Part shown: positions 25,449 to 33,717 of the stretch, in pieces | Numbering within the stretch: the stretch's first letter is position 1 | How the letters are laid out: the number at the start of each line of letters is the position of its first letter | Origin: Oscillospiraceae bacterium | GTDB lineage: Bacteria > Bacillota > Clostridia > Oscillospirales > Oscillospiraceae | Length of the DNA stretch: 64,000 bases | Direction: 5' to 3' | NCBI GenBank assembly: GCA_902761635.1 | Contig: CACWLG010000001.1 | Span: 27,867-91,866, forward strand | The notes under the pieces: generated by a model | Seen by the model: the letters and a program-made list of their open reading frames with translations, nothing else | Databases searched by the model: none | Told to the model about the DNA's origin: nothing | Position numbers and translations under genes: made by a program

Positions 25449-26804
25449 ATGAATATCGTAATCGCCGGCGCGGGAAAGGTGGGCGATACCGTCGCCCGAA
25501 GGCTCTGTGAGGAAGGGCACGACATCATCCTCATCGACACGAACCGCGAGCTGCTGGAAAACGCCTCGAACGCCATGGATGTGATGGGCGTGTGCGGAAG
25601 CTGCGCCGCCCCGAGTGTGCTGCGCGAAGCGGAGATCGCGGAAGCCGATGTGTTCATCGCCGCCACCGGCAATGACGAGGCAAACCTTGTCTCCTGCCAG
25701 TTTGCGCGCAAGATGGGCGCGAGGCACACCGTCGCCCGCCTCAGGAACCAGGATTACATGGACGATATTGAATCGCTCCAGCGCTTCATGGGGCTTGGCC
25801 TTGTCATCAATCCCGACTATGTCACCGCGCAGGAGATCTCCCGCGCGCTTCAGTTCCCCACCGCCACGCAGATTGATTCCTTCTCCGACTGTGAGCTGGA
25901 GATCGTAACCTTCCGCCTGCCCGAGGGCAACCGCCTGGACGGGACAAAGCTCTTCGACCTGCCGAAAAAGGTCAAGCAGCGGGCCCTGGTCTGCGCCGTG
26001 GAGCGCGACGGCAGCGTCTGCATCCCCGATGGCAGCTTCGTTTTGCGCGCGGGGGACAGCATCTCCGTCACAGCCCCGCCCAAAGCCCTGCGCGGCTTCT
26101 ACCGCGACGTGGGCGTGAGTCCGAAGCCGGTGCGAAACGTGCTGATCCTCGGCGGCAGCCGCATCGCCGTCTACCTTGCCCAGCTTCTGCAGACCACGGG
26201 CATCAAGGTGACCATTATCGAAAACGACCGCCGGCGCGGCAATCAGCTCGCAGAGCTTCTGCAGTGGGCGGATATCGACGGCGGCGACGGGACGGATACC
26301 ACCGTGCTTGCGCGAAACAGCATCCACGAGGCCGACGGCTTTGTGGCCCTCACCAATTACGATGAGGACAACATCATTCTCAGCATCTACGCGAAAAAAC
26401 AGGGCGTGGATAAGGTCGTGTCGAAAATCAACAATGAGAAATTCACGGATCTGCTGCGCGACCTGTTCCCGGATACCTCGCTCTCCCCGAAAAACCTTGT
26501 GGCGGAGCGCATTGCAGGCTATGTCACAGGCATTGCCCACGCAAGCGACAGCTCCACCATTGAGGCACTCTACACCCTCGCCAAGAATGTGACGGCGACG
26601 GAGTTCATCGTGGGGGCCAAGTCTGCCTGCATCGGCAAGACCCTCAAGCAGCTGCGGCTCAAGCCCGGGGTGCTGCTCGCCGCCGTGGTGCGCGGCGGGA
26701 AGAGCTTCCTCCCGGACGGCGAAACCTCCCTGAGCGCGGACGACCGGGTCGTCATCGTGACGGCGGGGCAGCAGATCTTCAGCCTGGACGAGATCCTTGC
26801 CTGA
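25449..26804 (+). CDS. trkA: Trk potassium uptake regulatory subunit TrkA
   Basis: 451 residues with two RCK_N/RCK_C repeats. The first Rossmann unit has GAGKVGDT (7-14) and D32 for NAD(H); the second begins NVLILGGSRIAVYLA near residue 230 with the acidic ENDRRR strand end. TrkA-C domains follow each. The cytosolic protein gates the membrane subunit TrkH in response to nucleotides. AAGGAGG fixes ATG 25449. It is 11 bp upstream of trkH and co-transcribed. Confidence 0.95.
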   Translation: MNIVIAGAGKVGDTVARRLCEEGHDIILIDTNRELLENASNAMDVMGVCGSCAAPSVLREAEIAEADVFIAATGNDEANLVSCQFARKMGARHTVARLRNQDYMDDIESLQRFMGLGLVINPDYVTAQEISRALQFPTATQIDSFSDCELEIVTFRLPEGNRLDGTKLFDLPKKVKQRALVCAVERDGSVCIPDGSFVLRAGDSISVTAPPKALRGFYRDVGVSPKPVRNVLILGGSRIAVYLAQLLQTTGIKVTIIENDRRRGNQLAELLQWADIDGGDGTDTTVLARNSIHEADGFVALTNYDEDNIILSIYAKKQGVDKVVSKINNEKFTDLLRDLFPDTSLSPKNLVAERIAGYVTGIAHASDSSTIEALYTLAKNVTATEFIVGAKSACIGKTLKQLRLKPGVLLAAVVRGGKSFLPDGETSLSADDRVVIVTAGQQIFSLDEILA

Positions 26805-26815
26805 GGGAGGCTGCC

Positions 26816-28255
26816 ATGAATTATCGTGTTGTACTGAACATTCTGGGCAAGGTGCTGCTGGCGGAGGCGATTCTGCTGCTGCTGCCGCTTATCTCGGCAC
26901 TTGTGTACCGCGAATCGGCGCTGCCCTTCCTCTATACCATGCTGCCGCTGCTGGTCCTCGGCGGCGTGCTCAACCGCATCAAGCCCGTGCATAGTGACTT
27001 CTTCGCCCGGGAGGGCTTTGTGACCGTGGGTCTGTCCTGGCTTCTGATGTCCGCCTTCGGGGCCCTGCCCTTTGTCCTCTCCGGGGACATTCCCCATTAT
27101 ATCGACGCTCTGTTTGAGACCGTCTCCGGCTTTACCACAACGGGCGCGAGCATCCTGACAGATGTGGAGCGCATGAGTCGTGGCTGTATGTTCTGGCGCC
27201 TCTTCACCCACTGGGTCGGCGGCATGGGCGTTCTGGTCTTCATTGCGGCAGTCCTGCCCATCTCGGGCGATCACTACATTCACGTCATGCGTGCCGAGGT
27301 GCCGGGACCCACGGTGTCAAAGCTCGTGCCCAAGGCGCGCAAGACCGCAAGGATCCTGTACATGATCTACGCAGGCCTCACGTTCCTGGAGTTCGTGCTG
27401 CTCATGCTCGGCGGGATGAGCTTTTATGAGGCCATCCTCCACGCCTTTGCCACCGCCGGCACCGGCGGCTTCTCGACAAGGGGCGCAAGCCTGGCCGCTT
27501 TTGACAGCGTCTATCTCGAGATGGTGTGCGCGGTATTCATGATGCTCTTCGGCGTGAACTTCAACCTCTTTTATTTCATTCTCCTGGGTCAGGGCCTCGC
27601 CATCTTCAAGAGCGAGGAGCTGCGGGTCTATCTCGCCCTGGTCTTCGGTTCCACGCTTGTCATCGCTCTGAACATCATGGGCAGCGTCGGCGGCTTTGGT
27701 CAGGGCCTGCGCTACGCCTATTTCCAGGTCGCCACGGTCATGAGCACCACGGGTTTTGCCACCAGCGACTTTGACAAATGGCCGGAGCTCTCCCGCTGGC
27801 TTCTGGTGATGCTGATGTTCGGCGGAGCCTGTGCCGGGTCCACAGCGGGCGGTCTGAAGCTCTCCCGCATCATCATCCTCTTCAAATCCTACCTCTATGA
27901 GCTCAAGCAGCTCATTCTCCCCACCCGCGTCAAGCGCATCTGGTTTGAGGGCAAGGCCCAGAGCGAGCAGACCGTGCACAGCGTCCTTGTCTACTTTGCG
28001 ACTTATGTCTCCATCATCGCGCTCTGCGTCCTGTTTCTCAGCCTTGACGGGCACGACTTTGTGACCAACTGCACCGCCTCTCTGGCATGCATGTCCAACA
28101 TCGGCCCGGGTCTCGGCCTCGTGGGCCCGGCGGGGAATTATGCCTTCTTTTCTGTGCCGAGCAAGCTCGTGCTGATCCTCGAGATGCTCCTCGGCAGGCT
28201 TGAAATTTTCCCGGTGCTTTTCCTCTTCTCCCCCAGCGTCTGGCGCAGGCGCTGA
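26816..28255 (+). CDS. trkH: Trk potassium uptake channel subunit TrkH
   Basis: 479 residues with the four-fold M-P-M repeat of Trk/Ktr transporters. Selectivity-loop segments are visible as TTTGASIL, TAGTGGFSTRGAS, TVMSTTGFATSDFD and ASLACMSNIGPGLG. It carries K+ inward with TrkA as partner. AGGGAGG precedes ATG 26816. The C-terminus is the usual FPVLFLFSPSVWRRR-type end. A hairpin terminator follows. Confidence 0.95.
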   Translation: MNYRVVLNILGKVLLAEAILLLLPLISALVYRESALPFLYTMLPLLVLGGVLNRIKPVHSDFFAREGFVTVGLSWLLMSAFGALPFVLSGDIPHYIDALFETVSGFTTTGASILTDVERMSRGCMFWRLFTHWVGGMGVLVFIAAVLPISGDHYIHVMRAEVPGPTVSKLVPKARKTARILYMIYAGLTFLEFVLLMLGGMSFYEAILHAFATAGTGGFSTRGASLAAFDSVYLEMVCAVFMMLFGVNFNLFYFILLGQGLAIFKSEELRVYLALVFGSTLVIALNIMGSVGGFGQGLRYAYFQVATVMSTTGFATSDFDKWPELSRWLLVMLMFGGACAGSTAGGLKLSRIIILFKSYLYELKQLILPTRVKRIWFEGKAQSEQTVHSVLVYFATYVSIIALCVLFLSLDGHDFVTNCTASLACMSNIGPGLGLVGPAGNYAFFSVPSKLVLILEMLLGRLEIFPVLFLFSPSVWRRR

Positions 28256-28273
28256 TGCTGCGAACGCATGAAT

Positions 28274-28317
28274 ACGCCCCGGCGAGACCGTACACCTGGT
28301 ACGGCTTCGCCGGGGTG
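28274..28317. terminator. Bidirectional terminator between trkH and malQ
   Basis: ACGCCCCGGCGA and TTCGCCGGGGTGT face each other, with an inner CCGTAC/GTACGG stem. The genes on either side converge. Confidence 0.7.
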
Positions 28318-28333
28318 TTGTGCTTGCGGCTTA

Positions 28334-29815
28334 TCAGTATGTTCTGCGGTAGGTGCGGGTGTAGAGCTTCAGCTTTTTGGCAAGCTCCTTGCTCGCCGCG
28401 CCCGGCAGCATGCGCCAGCGCCAGTTGCCGGTGGGCACGCCCGGTGTGTTCATGCGCGCCTCGGAGCCGAGCTCCAGCAGATCCTGCATCTGCACGACAA
28501 AGAGGTCGGCGCAGGTGGCCATGCCGGTGCGGATCATGCCCCAGCACCAGCCCTCGTCATCGGTGATGTGCATATACTGGGCGGCAAAGTCCCGGTCGCG
28601 CTTGCCCGTATCCTTGAGCCAGCCCAGGACCGTATTGTTGTCGTGGGTGCCGAGGTAGCAGACGCTGTTGTAGGAGATGCAGTGGGGCAGGTAATCGGAA
28701 TCGCCGTGGGCGTCGAAGGCAAACTCCAGGATCTTCATGCCGGGCATGCCGGAATCCTGCACAAGACGGCGCACGCCCTCGGTCACATAGCCCAGATCCT
28801 CCGCAATGAAATCCAGGTCGTGGAACCACGAGGTCAGCACGCCCACCAGCTTCATGCCCGGGCCGGGGCACCAGGTACCGTTCTTGGCGGTCGTCTCGCC
28901 GTAGGGGACGGACCAGTAGCTCTCAAAGCCGCGGAAATGGTCGATGCGGATCACATCATAGAGCTTCTGTGCGCCCTCGATGCGGCGGATCCACCAGCCG
29001 AAGCCGTCGCGCTCCATGGCGTCCCAGTTATACAGAGGGTTGCCCCAGAGCTGCCCGTCGGCGGTGAAGGGATCGGGCGGCACGCCTGCCACGGCCTTGG
29101 GCACGTTCTTCTCGTCAAGCTGGAAGAAATGCGGCTCGCTCCACACATCGGCGGAGTCCAGGGCCACGTAGATAGGCACGTCGCCGATGAACTTTACGCC
29201 CTGCTTGTGGGCATACTCCTGGAGCTTCTGCCACTCATAGTAGAAGATATACTGCACGAAGATATGGAAATTGACCTCATCCTTCAGCCGATCGGACCAG
29301 TAGCGCAGCGCGTTGTCGCGGTGCATGCGGATATCCTCCTCCGGCCACTCGGTCCAGGGAAGCATATCGAAATGCTCCTTGATGGCCATATACAGGGCGT
29401 AGTTCTCCACCCATTTGTTCTCCTTGCGGAAGCTCTGGATCTCGCGGTTCAGCGGCTCCCAGCCGCGCTTGAAGGCAAGGCGCAGCAGCGGGGCGCGCTT
29501 GGCGGCAACCGTGTCGTAGTCCACCTGCTCCGGATCGTCGCCCCAGCCGGCCTCGTCAATCTCCTTTGCCTTGAGGAGCTTGTACTTCACCATCAGATCG
29601 AGGTCGATAAGATTGGGGTTGCCGGCAAAGGTGGAGAAGGAGGAATAGGGACTGTCTCCCGCGCCGGTGGGCACGAGGGGCAGGAGCTGCCAGTAGCGCT
29701 GACCGCCCGCCTTCAGAAAATCGACAAATTCATAAGCGCTTTTTCCCATTGTACCGATCCCGTAGGGAGAGGGCAGGGAGCTCAGAGGCATGAGTACGCC
29801 GCTGCTGCGGTTCAT
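28334..29815 (-). CDS. malQ: 4-alpha-glucanotransferase (amylomaltase)
   Basis: 493 residues, GH77. Starts MNRSSGVLMPLSSLPSPYGIGTMG; catalytic segments are RIDHFRGF (nucleophile Asp), EDLGYVT (acid/base Glu) and GTHDNNTVLGW (transition-state Asp), and the usual GDVPIYVALDSADVW is present. It transfers glucan chains between malto-oligosaccharides in the cytosol, in maltodextrin or glycogen metabolism. ATG 29815 was chosen over an in-frame ATG 51 bp upstream because family members start MRxSGxLxPxxSLPS. No other glycogen genes are adjacent. Confidence 0.95.
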   Translation of the reverse strand: MNRSSGVLMPLSSLPSPYGIGTMGKSAYEFVDFLKAGGQRYWQLLPLVPTGAGDSPYSSFSTFAGNPNLIDLDLMVKYKLLKAKEIDEAGWGDDPEQVDYDTVAAKRAPLLRLAFKRGWEPLNREIQSFRKENKWVENYALYMAIKEHFDMLPWTEWPEEDIRMHRDNALRYWSDRLKDEVNFHIFVQYIFYYEWQKLQEYAHKQGVKFIGDVPIYVALDSADVWSEPHFFQLDEKNVPKAVAGVPPDPFTADGQLWGNPLYNWDAMERDGFGWWIRRIEGAQKLYDVIRIDHFRGFESYWSVPYGETTAKNGTWCPGPGMKLVGVLTSWFHDLDFIAEDLGYVTEGVRRLVQDSGMPGMKILEFAFDAHGDSDYLPHCISYNSVCYLGTHDNNTVLGWLKDTGKRDRDFAAQYMHITDDEGWCWGMIRTGMATCADLFVVQMQDLLELGSEARMNTPGVPTGNWRWRMLPGAASKELAKKLKLYTRTYRRTY

Positions 29816-29889
29816 AGAAATCAACTCTTTTCTTTTGTTATATGGCTCTCCGTTTAGGGGAGGCATAGACCGCTTGTTTAAAGCCTTGT

Positions 29890-30849
29890 TTAATTTACCA
29901 CATTGACAGGCTTTCCGTCAAGGAAAGCCTGCAGATTCTGTGCCGTGCAGTCGAGAATGCGCTGACGGGCTTCCTTCGGCGCCCAGGAGATGTGCGGGGT
30001 AATCAGGCAGTTTTTCGCCGTGAGCAGGGGGTTGTCCGCCCGGATGGGCTCGGTGGACACCACGTCCAGCCCTGCGGCCAGGACCTTGCCTGCATTGAGG
30101 GCGTCCGCCAGATCCTGCTCGACAATGAGTCCTCCGCGGCTGTTGTTGATGAGGATGACCCCGTCCTTCATCTTCGTGATGTTTTCTTTGTTGATGATCC
30201 CGGCAGTGTCGGGGAAGAGCGGGCAGTGCAGACAGATCACGTCCGATGTTCTGAGGAGCGTGTCGAGGTCTGTGTACTGCGCGATGGCACGGCCCGCCTC
30301 CGTTTCACGGCTGCCGGCCGCCAGCACCGTCATGCCGAGGGCTTTCGCGATGCGCCCGGTGGTCTGGCCGATGCGCCCAAAGCCGATGATGCCCATGGTC
30401 TTGCCCGCAAGCTCGATGAGCGGATAGTCCCAGAAGGTCCAGTCCGGCGCGTTCTGCCAGCGGCCCGCATGCACCGCGTCGGAGTGGTGGGCGACGTGGG
30501 AGCAGATCTCCAGCAGCAGGGCGATGGCAAACTGCCCGACCGCCGCCGTGCCGTAGGCCGGGACGTTGGAGACAGGGATGCCCTTCTCCCGTGCGAAGGC
30601 CACGTCCACTACGTTGTAGCCCGTGGCCAGCACCGCGATGAAGCGGATGGAGGGGCAGGCCGCCAGCACCGTCCGGTCCAGGGGTGTTTTGTTGGTGACG
30701 ACGATCCCGGCATCCCCGATGCGGCGGATGATCTCCCGGTGGTCTGTACCCGTGCGGTCATAGACCGTGAGCGTACCGTATTGCTTCAGCGGCTCCCAGC
30801 TCAGATCGCCGGGGTTCTCGGTATAGCCGTCCAGAATCACGATTTTCAT
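29890..30849 (-). CDS. D-2-hydroxyacid dehydrogenase
   Basis: 319 residues. The NAD-binding core has MGIIGFGRIGQ (GxGxxG) and the catalytic set is present: Arg in INNSRGGLI, Glu in STEPI and His in ITPHISW. Family members reduce 2-keto acids to D-2-hydroxy acids (hydroxypyruvate/glyoxylate reductase type is the closest look). AAGGAGG precedes the ATG. It stands alone on the minus strand, 40 bp downstream-side of nothing obviously linked. Confidence 0.88.
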   Translation of the reverse strand: MKIVILDGYTENPGDLSWEPLKQYGTLTVYDRTGTDHREIIRRIGDAGIVVTNKTPLDRTVLAACPSIRFIAVLATGYNVVDVAFAREKGIPVSNVPAYGTAAVGQFAIALLLEICSHVAHHSDAVHAGRWQNAPDWTFWDYPLIELAGKTMGIIGFGRIGQTTGRIAKALGMTVLAAGSRETEAGRAIAQYTDLDTLLRTSDVICLHCPLFPDTAGIINKENITKMKDGVILINNSRGGLIVEQDLADALNAGKVLAAGLDVVSTEPIRADNPLLTAKNCLITPHISWAPKEARQRILDCTAQNLQAFLDGKPVNVVN

Positions 30850-30926
30850 ATTGATGCCTCCTTGCCAAAACGCTTTTATTCTGCATCATGTGTTTTCTTT
30901 GCATCAGTATATCATATTGCCGCCGC

Positions 30927-30955
30927 TTTACAAGCCTATCATTTGCGGATATAAT
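30927..30955 (+). promoter_or_regulatory. Promoter of the ROK kinase-lyxose isomerase operon
   Basis: TTTACA, 17-bp spacer, TATAAT (30950-30955), 35 bp before the ROK start. Confidence 0.85.
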
Positions 30956-30989
30956 AAAGCATAACACCAAGAGAAAAGGAGGTGCCGTC

Positions 30990-32732
30990 ATGCTCTCAGA
31001 GCTGCTTGCACGCGCACGCGCCGACATCCCCCTCTGGCTGCCGGACCTTCGTGCGGCTTTTCTTCATGATCCCACGTCAAGACCGATAACTCTGCGCCTC
31101 ACCCTGCACGACGGAGGGCAGCTGGACTATCCCTGCGCCATCCCTCGCTGGGAGGGGGAGGAGGAGCGGCGCTTTGTCTCATGGTATTTCTATGCCTGCG
31201 TCTATAACATTCTCGCCGCATGCAGCGGGCGGGAGCTGCGTCTTTTCATTGATTCAGCCGACGCGGAGCTCTGCGCCCTGGCGGACAGCCTTGATGAAGC
31301 GTTCCAGCTCCACACGGCAAAGCGGCACGGCTTCGGCAAGGTGATCACCATTGCCGGACGCATTGCCCGAAGCCTTGGCGGCCCGGCTTTCTGCTTTACC
31401 CGCTCGGATCTGCACGACTACACTCCGCTGCCCGAAACGCCTTCCGAACTGCCCGCGCCGCTGGACAAAAAGCTCCGGGCCCTGTGTCGGGATGTGGCCG
31501 GACTTGCCCTCTGCGGCGTCGATGTGGGCGGCACAGACATCAAGCTGGCTCTCTCCGACGGGGAGCGCCTGCTGTGCACCAAGGAGTTTGACTGGAACCC
31601 CGAGGCGTATCAGACTGCCGAGGAGATCACAGAGCCGATCCTGCTGCTCACGCGGCTGATGCGCTGCTGTCTTGCGGCTGAGGGCAGCGCATGCCCGGAG
31701 GCAGTCCGCGCTGCCCTCCATACCGCGCTCGACAAGGCGGCACCGCTGTCTGTGATGCGTGAAGCAGTGGAAGCCGCTGAGGCGTATTTTGGCAGTGGAA
31801 TCAGGGCGCTCGATGGCGTGGGCCTGAGCTTTCCCGATATTGTCATCGACGATCGCATCCTCGGCGGTGAGACGCCCAAGACCTACGGCATGCGCCGTAA
31901 TGAGGCGCTGGATTATGAAACTGCCTTTGCCAAAATCTCAGGGCTGAAGGACGCCCTGCTGTCCCTCTGCCGTACAGGCGGGCGTGTACACATCACGAAC
32001 GACGGCAACATGGCCGCTTTTACCGCCGCCGTGGAAATCGCGCACAGTGGAGATGCGCAGATGCTGCGCGAAGGCATCATCGCCCACAGCCTGGGTACCA
32101 GTCTCGGCACCGGCTGGCTGCAGGCCGACGGGACGATCCCCGCCCTGCCGCTGGAGCTGTACGATCTGCTCCTTGATCTCGGCAGCTTCCCCTCACGCGC
32201 CTTTGCTCCGGAGGATCTGCGCAGTACACGCAACGAAAACTCCGGGCTTCCCGGAGCAGAGCGCTATATGGGACAGGCCGCGGCCTATCGCCTGGCGCAG
32301 AAGCTGGGCCCTTCCCTGCTGGACGGTTTTACCGGGAACAGGGACGATCTTCTGTGCATTCGGACCGAGCCGCAGGATCTGCGCAAGCCCTGTCTGGAGC
32401 GTCTGATGCGGGAGGCTGAGGCGGGAAACCCCGCCGCCTGTGAGGTTTTCCGGACCATCGGGGGCAATCTTGCCGTCGTTTCCCGGGAGATGGCGTATCT
32501 TCTCCACCCCGCGGCGGGGATGCGTTTTCTCTTCGGACGTTTTATCAAGCGGCCTGCGGTCTTCGCGCTCATTGATGAGGGCTTTCGGGCCGGAGCTGAG
32601 GGGCTTCGTCTGGTCCCCTCGGATGAAGGGCTCGCCAACACCCCGCTCATGCGGGCGCTTGCCGATATGCCGGATGTCACAGTCGCCCAGTTCGGGCAGG
32701 CTGTGGGTTCGATTTATTTTGCTTTGACATAA
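30990..32732 (+). CDS. ROK-family sugar kinase-like protein with N-terminal extension
   Basis: 580 residues from ATG 30990 (AAGGAGG). Residues about 1-165 are an extra domain that I do not recognise. The actin-fold phosphate-1 motif LCGVDVGGTDIKLALSDG starts near 175; HITNDGNMAAF and the glycine-rich SLGTSLGTGW segment follow. The size, about 580 rather than the usual 300, and the insertion before the last subdomain set it apart from ordinary glucokinases. The next gene, 11 bp on, encodes a D-lyxose isomerase, so the substrate may be D-xylulose, fructose or another ketose made by it. Confidence 0.75.
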   Translation: MLSELLARARADIPLWLPDLRAAFLHDPTSRPITLRLTLHDGGQLDYPCAIPRWEGEEERRFVSWYFYACVYNILAACSGRELRLFIDSADAELCALADSLDEAFQLHTAKRHGFGKVITIAGRIARSLGGPAFCFTRSDLHDYTPLPETPSELPAPLDKKLRALCRDVAGLALCGVDVGGTDIKLALSDGERLLCTKEFDWNPEAYQTAEEITEPILLLTRLMRCCLAAEGSACPEAVRAALHTALDKAAPLSVMREAVEAAEAYFGSGIRALDGVGLSFPDIVIDDRILGGETPKTYGMRRNEALDYETAFAKISGLKDALLSLCRTGGRVHITNDGNMAAFTAAVEIAHSGDAQMLREGIIAHSLGTSLGTGWLQADGTIPALPLELYDLLLDLGSFPSRAFAPEDLRSTRNENSGLPGAERYMGQAAAYRLAQKLGPSLLDGFTGNRDDLLCIRTEPQDLRKPCLERLMREAEAGNPAACEVFRTIGGNLAVVSREMAYLLHPAAGMRFLFGRFIKRPAVFALIDEGFRAGAEGLRLVPSDEGLANTPLMRALADMPDVTVAQFGQAVGSIYFALT

Positions 32733-32743
32733 GGAGATACGCT

Positions 32744-33430
32744 ATGAAACGCAGCGAAATCAATGCTGCGCTCCGGGAGATGGAGCAGATGCTGCAGGAC
32801 TGCCGCATTTTTCTGCCGGACTTCTGCCATTTTACCCCCGAGGAGTGGCAGACGAAGGGCCATGATTATGACGAGGTGCGTGACGATCTCCTGGGCTGGG
32901 ACATCACGGACTATGGGCTCGGGAGATTTGACGAGGTGGGCTTCTCCCTCATCACGCTGAGGAACGGCAACCTCAAGAAGCAGGATCAGTACCCCAAGAC
33001 CTACGCTGAAAAGCTCCTGTATCTTCGGGAAGGGCAGTACAGTCCCATGCACTTTCACTGGGCAAAGATGGAGGACATCATCAACCGCGGCGGCGGAACG
33101 GTGCTGATCCGGGTCTACAACTCCCTGCCGGATGAAGCGCTCGACAAAGAAAGCCCCGTCACCGTCCATCTCGACGGACACACAGTCACCGTCCCCGCCG
33201 GGTCACAGGTAAAGCTTCGCCCGGGGCAGAGCATCAGCATCACGCCGTACCTCTACCATGATTTTACGGTGGAAAAGGGCACAGGCCCCGTGCTTCTCGG
33301 CGAGGTGAGCCAGGTCAATGACGATGCCAACGACAACCGCTTCAATCCCCCGGTGGGCCGTTTTCCCGCCATTGAGGAGGACGAGCCGCCCTATCGCCTG
33401 CTGTGCACCGAGTACCCGCGGGCAAAATGA
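32744..33430 (+). CDS. D-lyxose ketol-isomerase
   Basis: 228 residues, single cupin. Metal ligands are visible as H103 and H105 in MHFHWAKMEDI with E110 and, later, H172 in YLYHDF; the usual K108 is present. The reaction is D-lyxose to D-xylulose, and several members also convert D-mannose to D-fructose. AAGGAG precedes the ATG. It pairs with the upstream ROK-like kinase, which would phosphorylate the ketose. Confidence 0.9.
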   Translation: MKRSEINAALREMEQMLQDCRIFLPDFCHFTPEEWQTKGHDYDEVRDDLLGWDITDYGLGRFDEVGFSLITLRNGNLKKQDQYPKTYAEKLLYLREGQYSPMHFHWAKMEDIINRGGGTVLIRVYNSLPDEALDKESPVTVHLDGHTVTVPAGSQVKLRPGQSISITPYLYHDFTVEKGTGPVLLGEVSQVNDDANDNRFNPPVGRFPAIEEDEPPYRLLCTEYPRAK

Positions 33431-33487
33431 CACTGTCCGTTTTATCCCCGCATGCTTTCGGGCGCATTGCAAAACGAAAGACGCAGC

Positions 33488-33526
33488 TCCGCAGGGGTCG
33501 ATCCCCGGATCGGCCCGATGGATAAT
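33488..33526. repeat. Partial copy of the intergenic palindromic repeat
   Basis: CGCAGGGGTCGATCCCCGGATCGGCCCGAT resembles the left arm of the repeats at 15698 and 58264. A second degenerate piece (GCCCCGCAGGG and CATCAGCCCCTACGG) is at about 33638-33690. The 287-bp gap 33431-33717 otherwise holds only the hairpin at 33543. Confidence 0.5.
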
Positions 33527-33542
33527 CCTGCCTAAAAAATGA

Positions 33543-33592
33543 ACAATTCCCGGATAAACATGTGCTGTTTCACATATTTATTCGGGAATTGT
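33543..33592 (+). other. Long near-perfect hairpin after the lyxose isomerase gene
   Basis: ACAATTCCCGGATAAACATGTG (split here only for the stem) pairs with CACATATTTATTCGGGAATTGT; the differing positions are a G-U and an A-C. The loop is CTGTTT. There is no T-run, so it may be a processing signal or a small palindromic element. Confidence 0.55.
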
Positions 33593-33717
33593 GCTGAAAA
33601 CCGGGTTATGCTGACAGGCTGATGAGGGGAAGATGAATTGCCCCGCAGGGACAAGAGAGGCTGGCCTGGGCCACATCAGCCCCTACGGCCGCTATTTTGC
33701 GACGCGCCCGATCTTGA

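Noticed and set aside
28268..29857. A 529-codon plus-strand frame
   Set aside because: It is antisense to malQ, which has all catalytic motifs; the plus frame has none.
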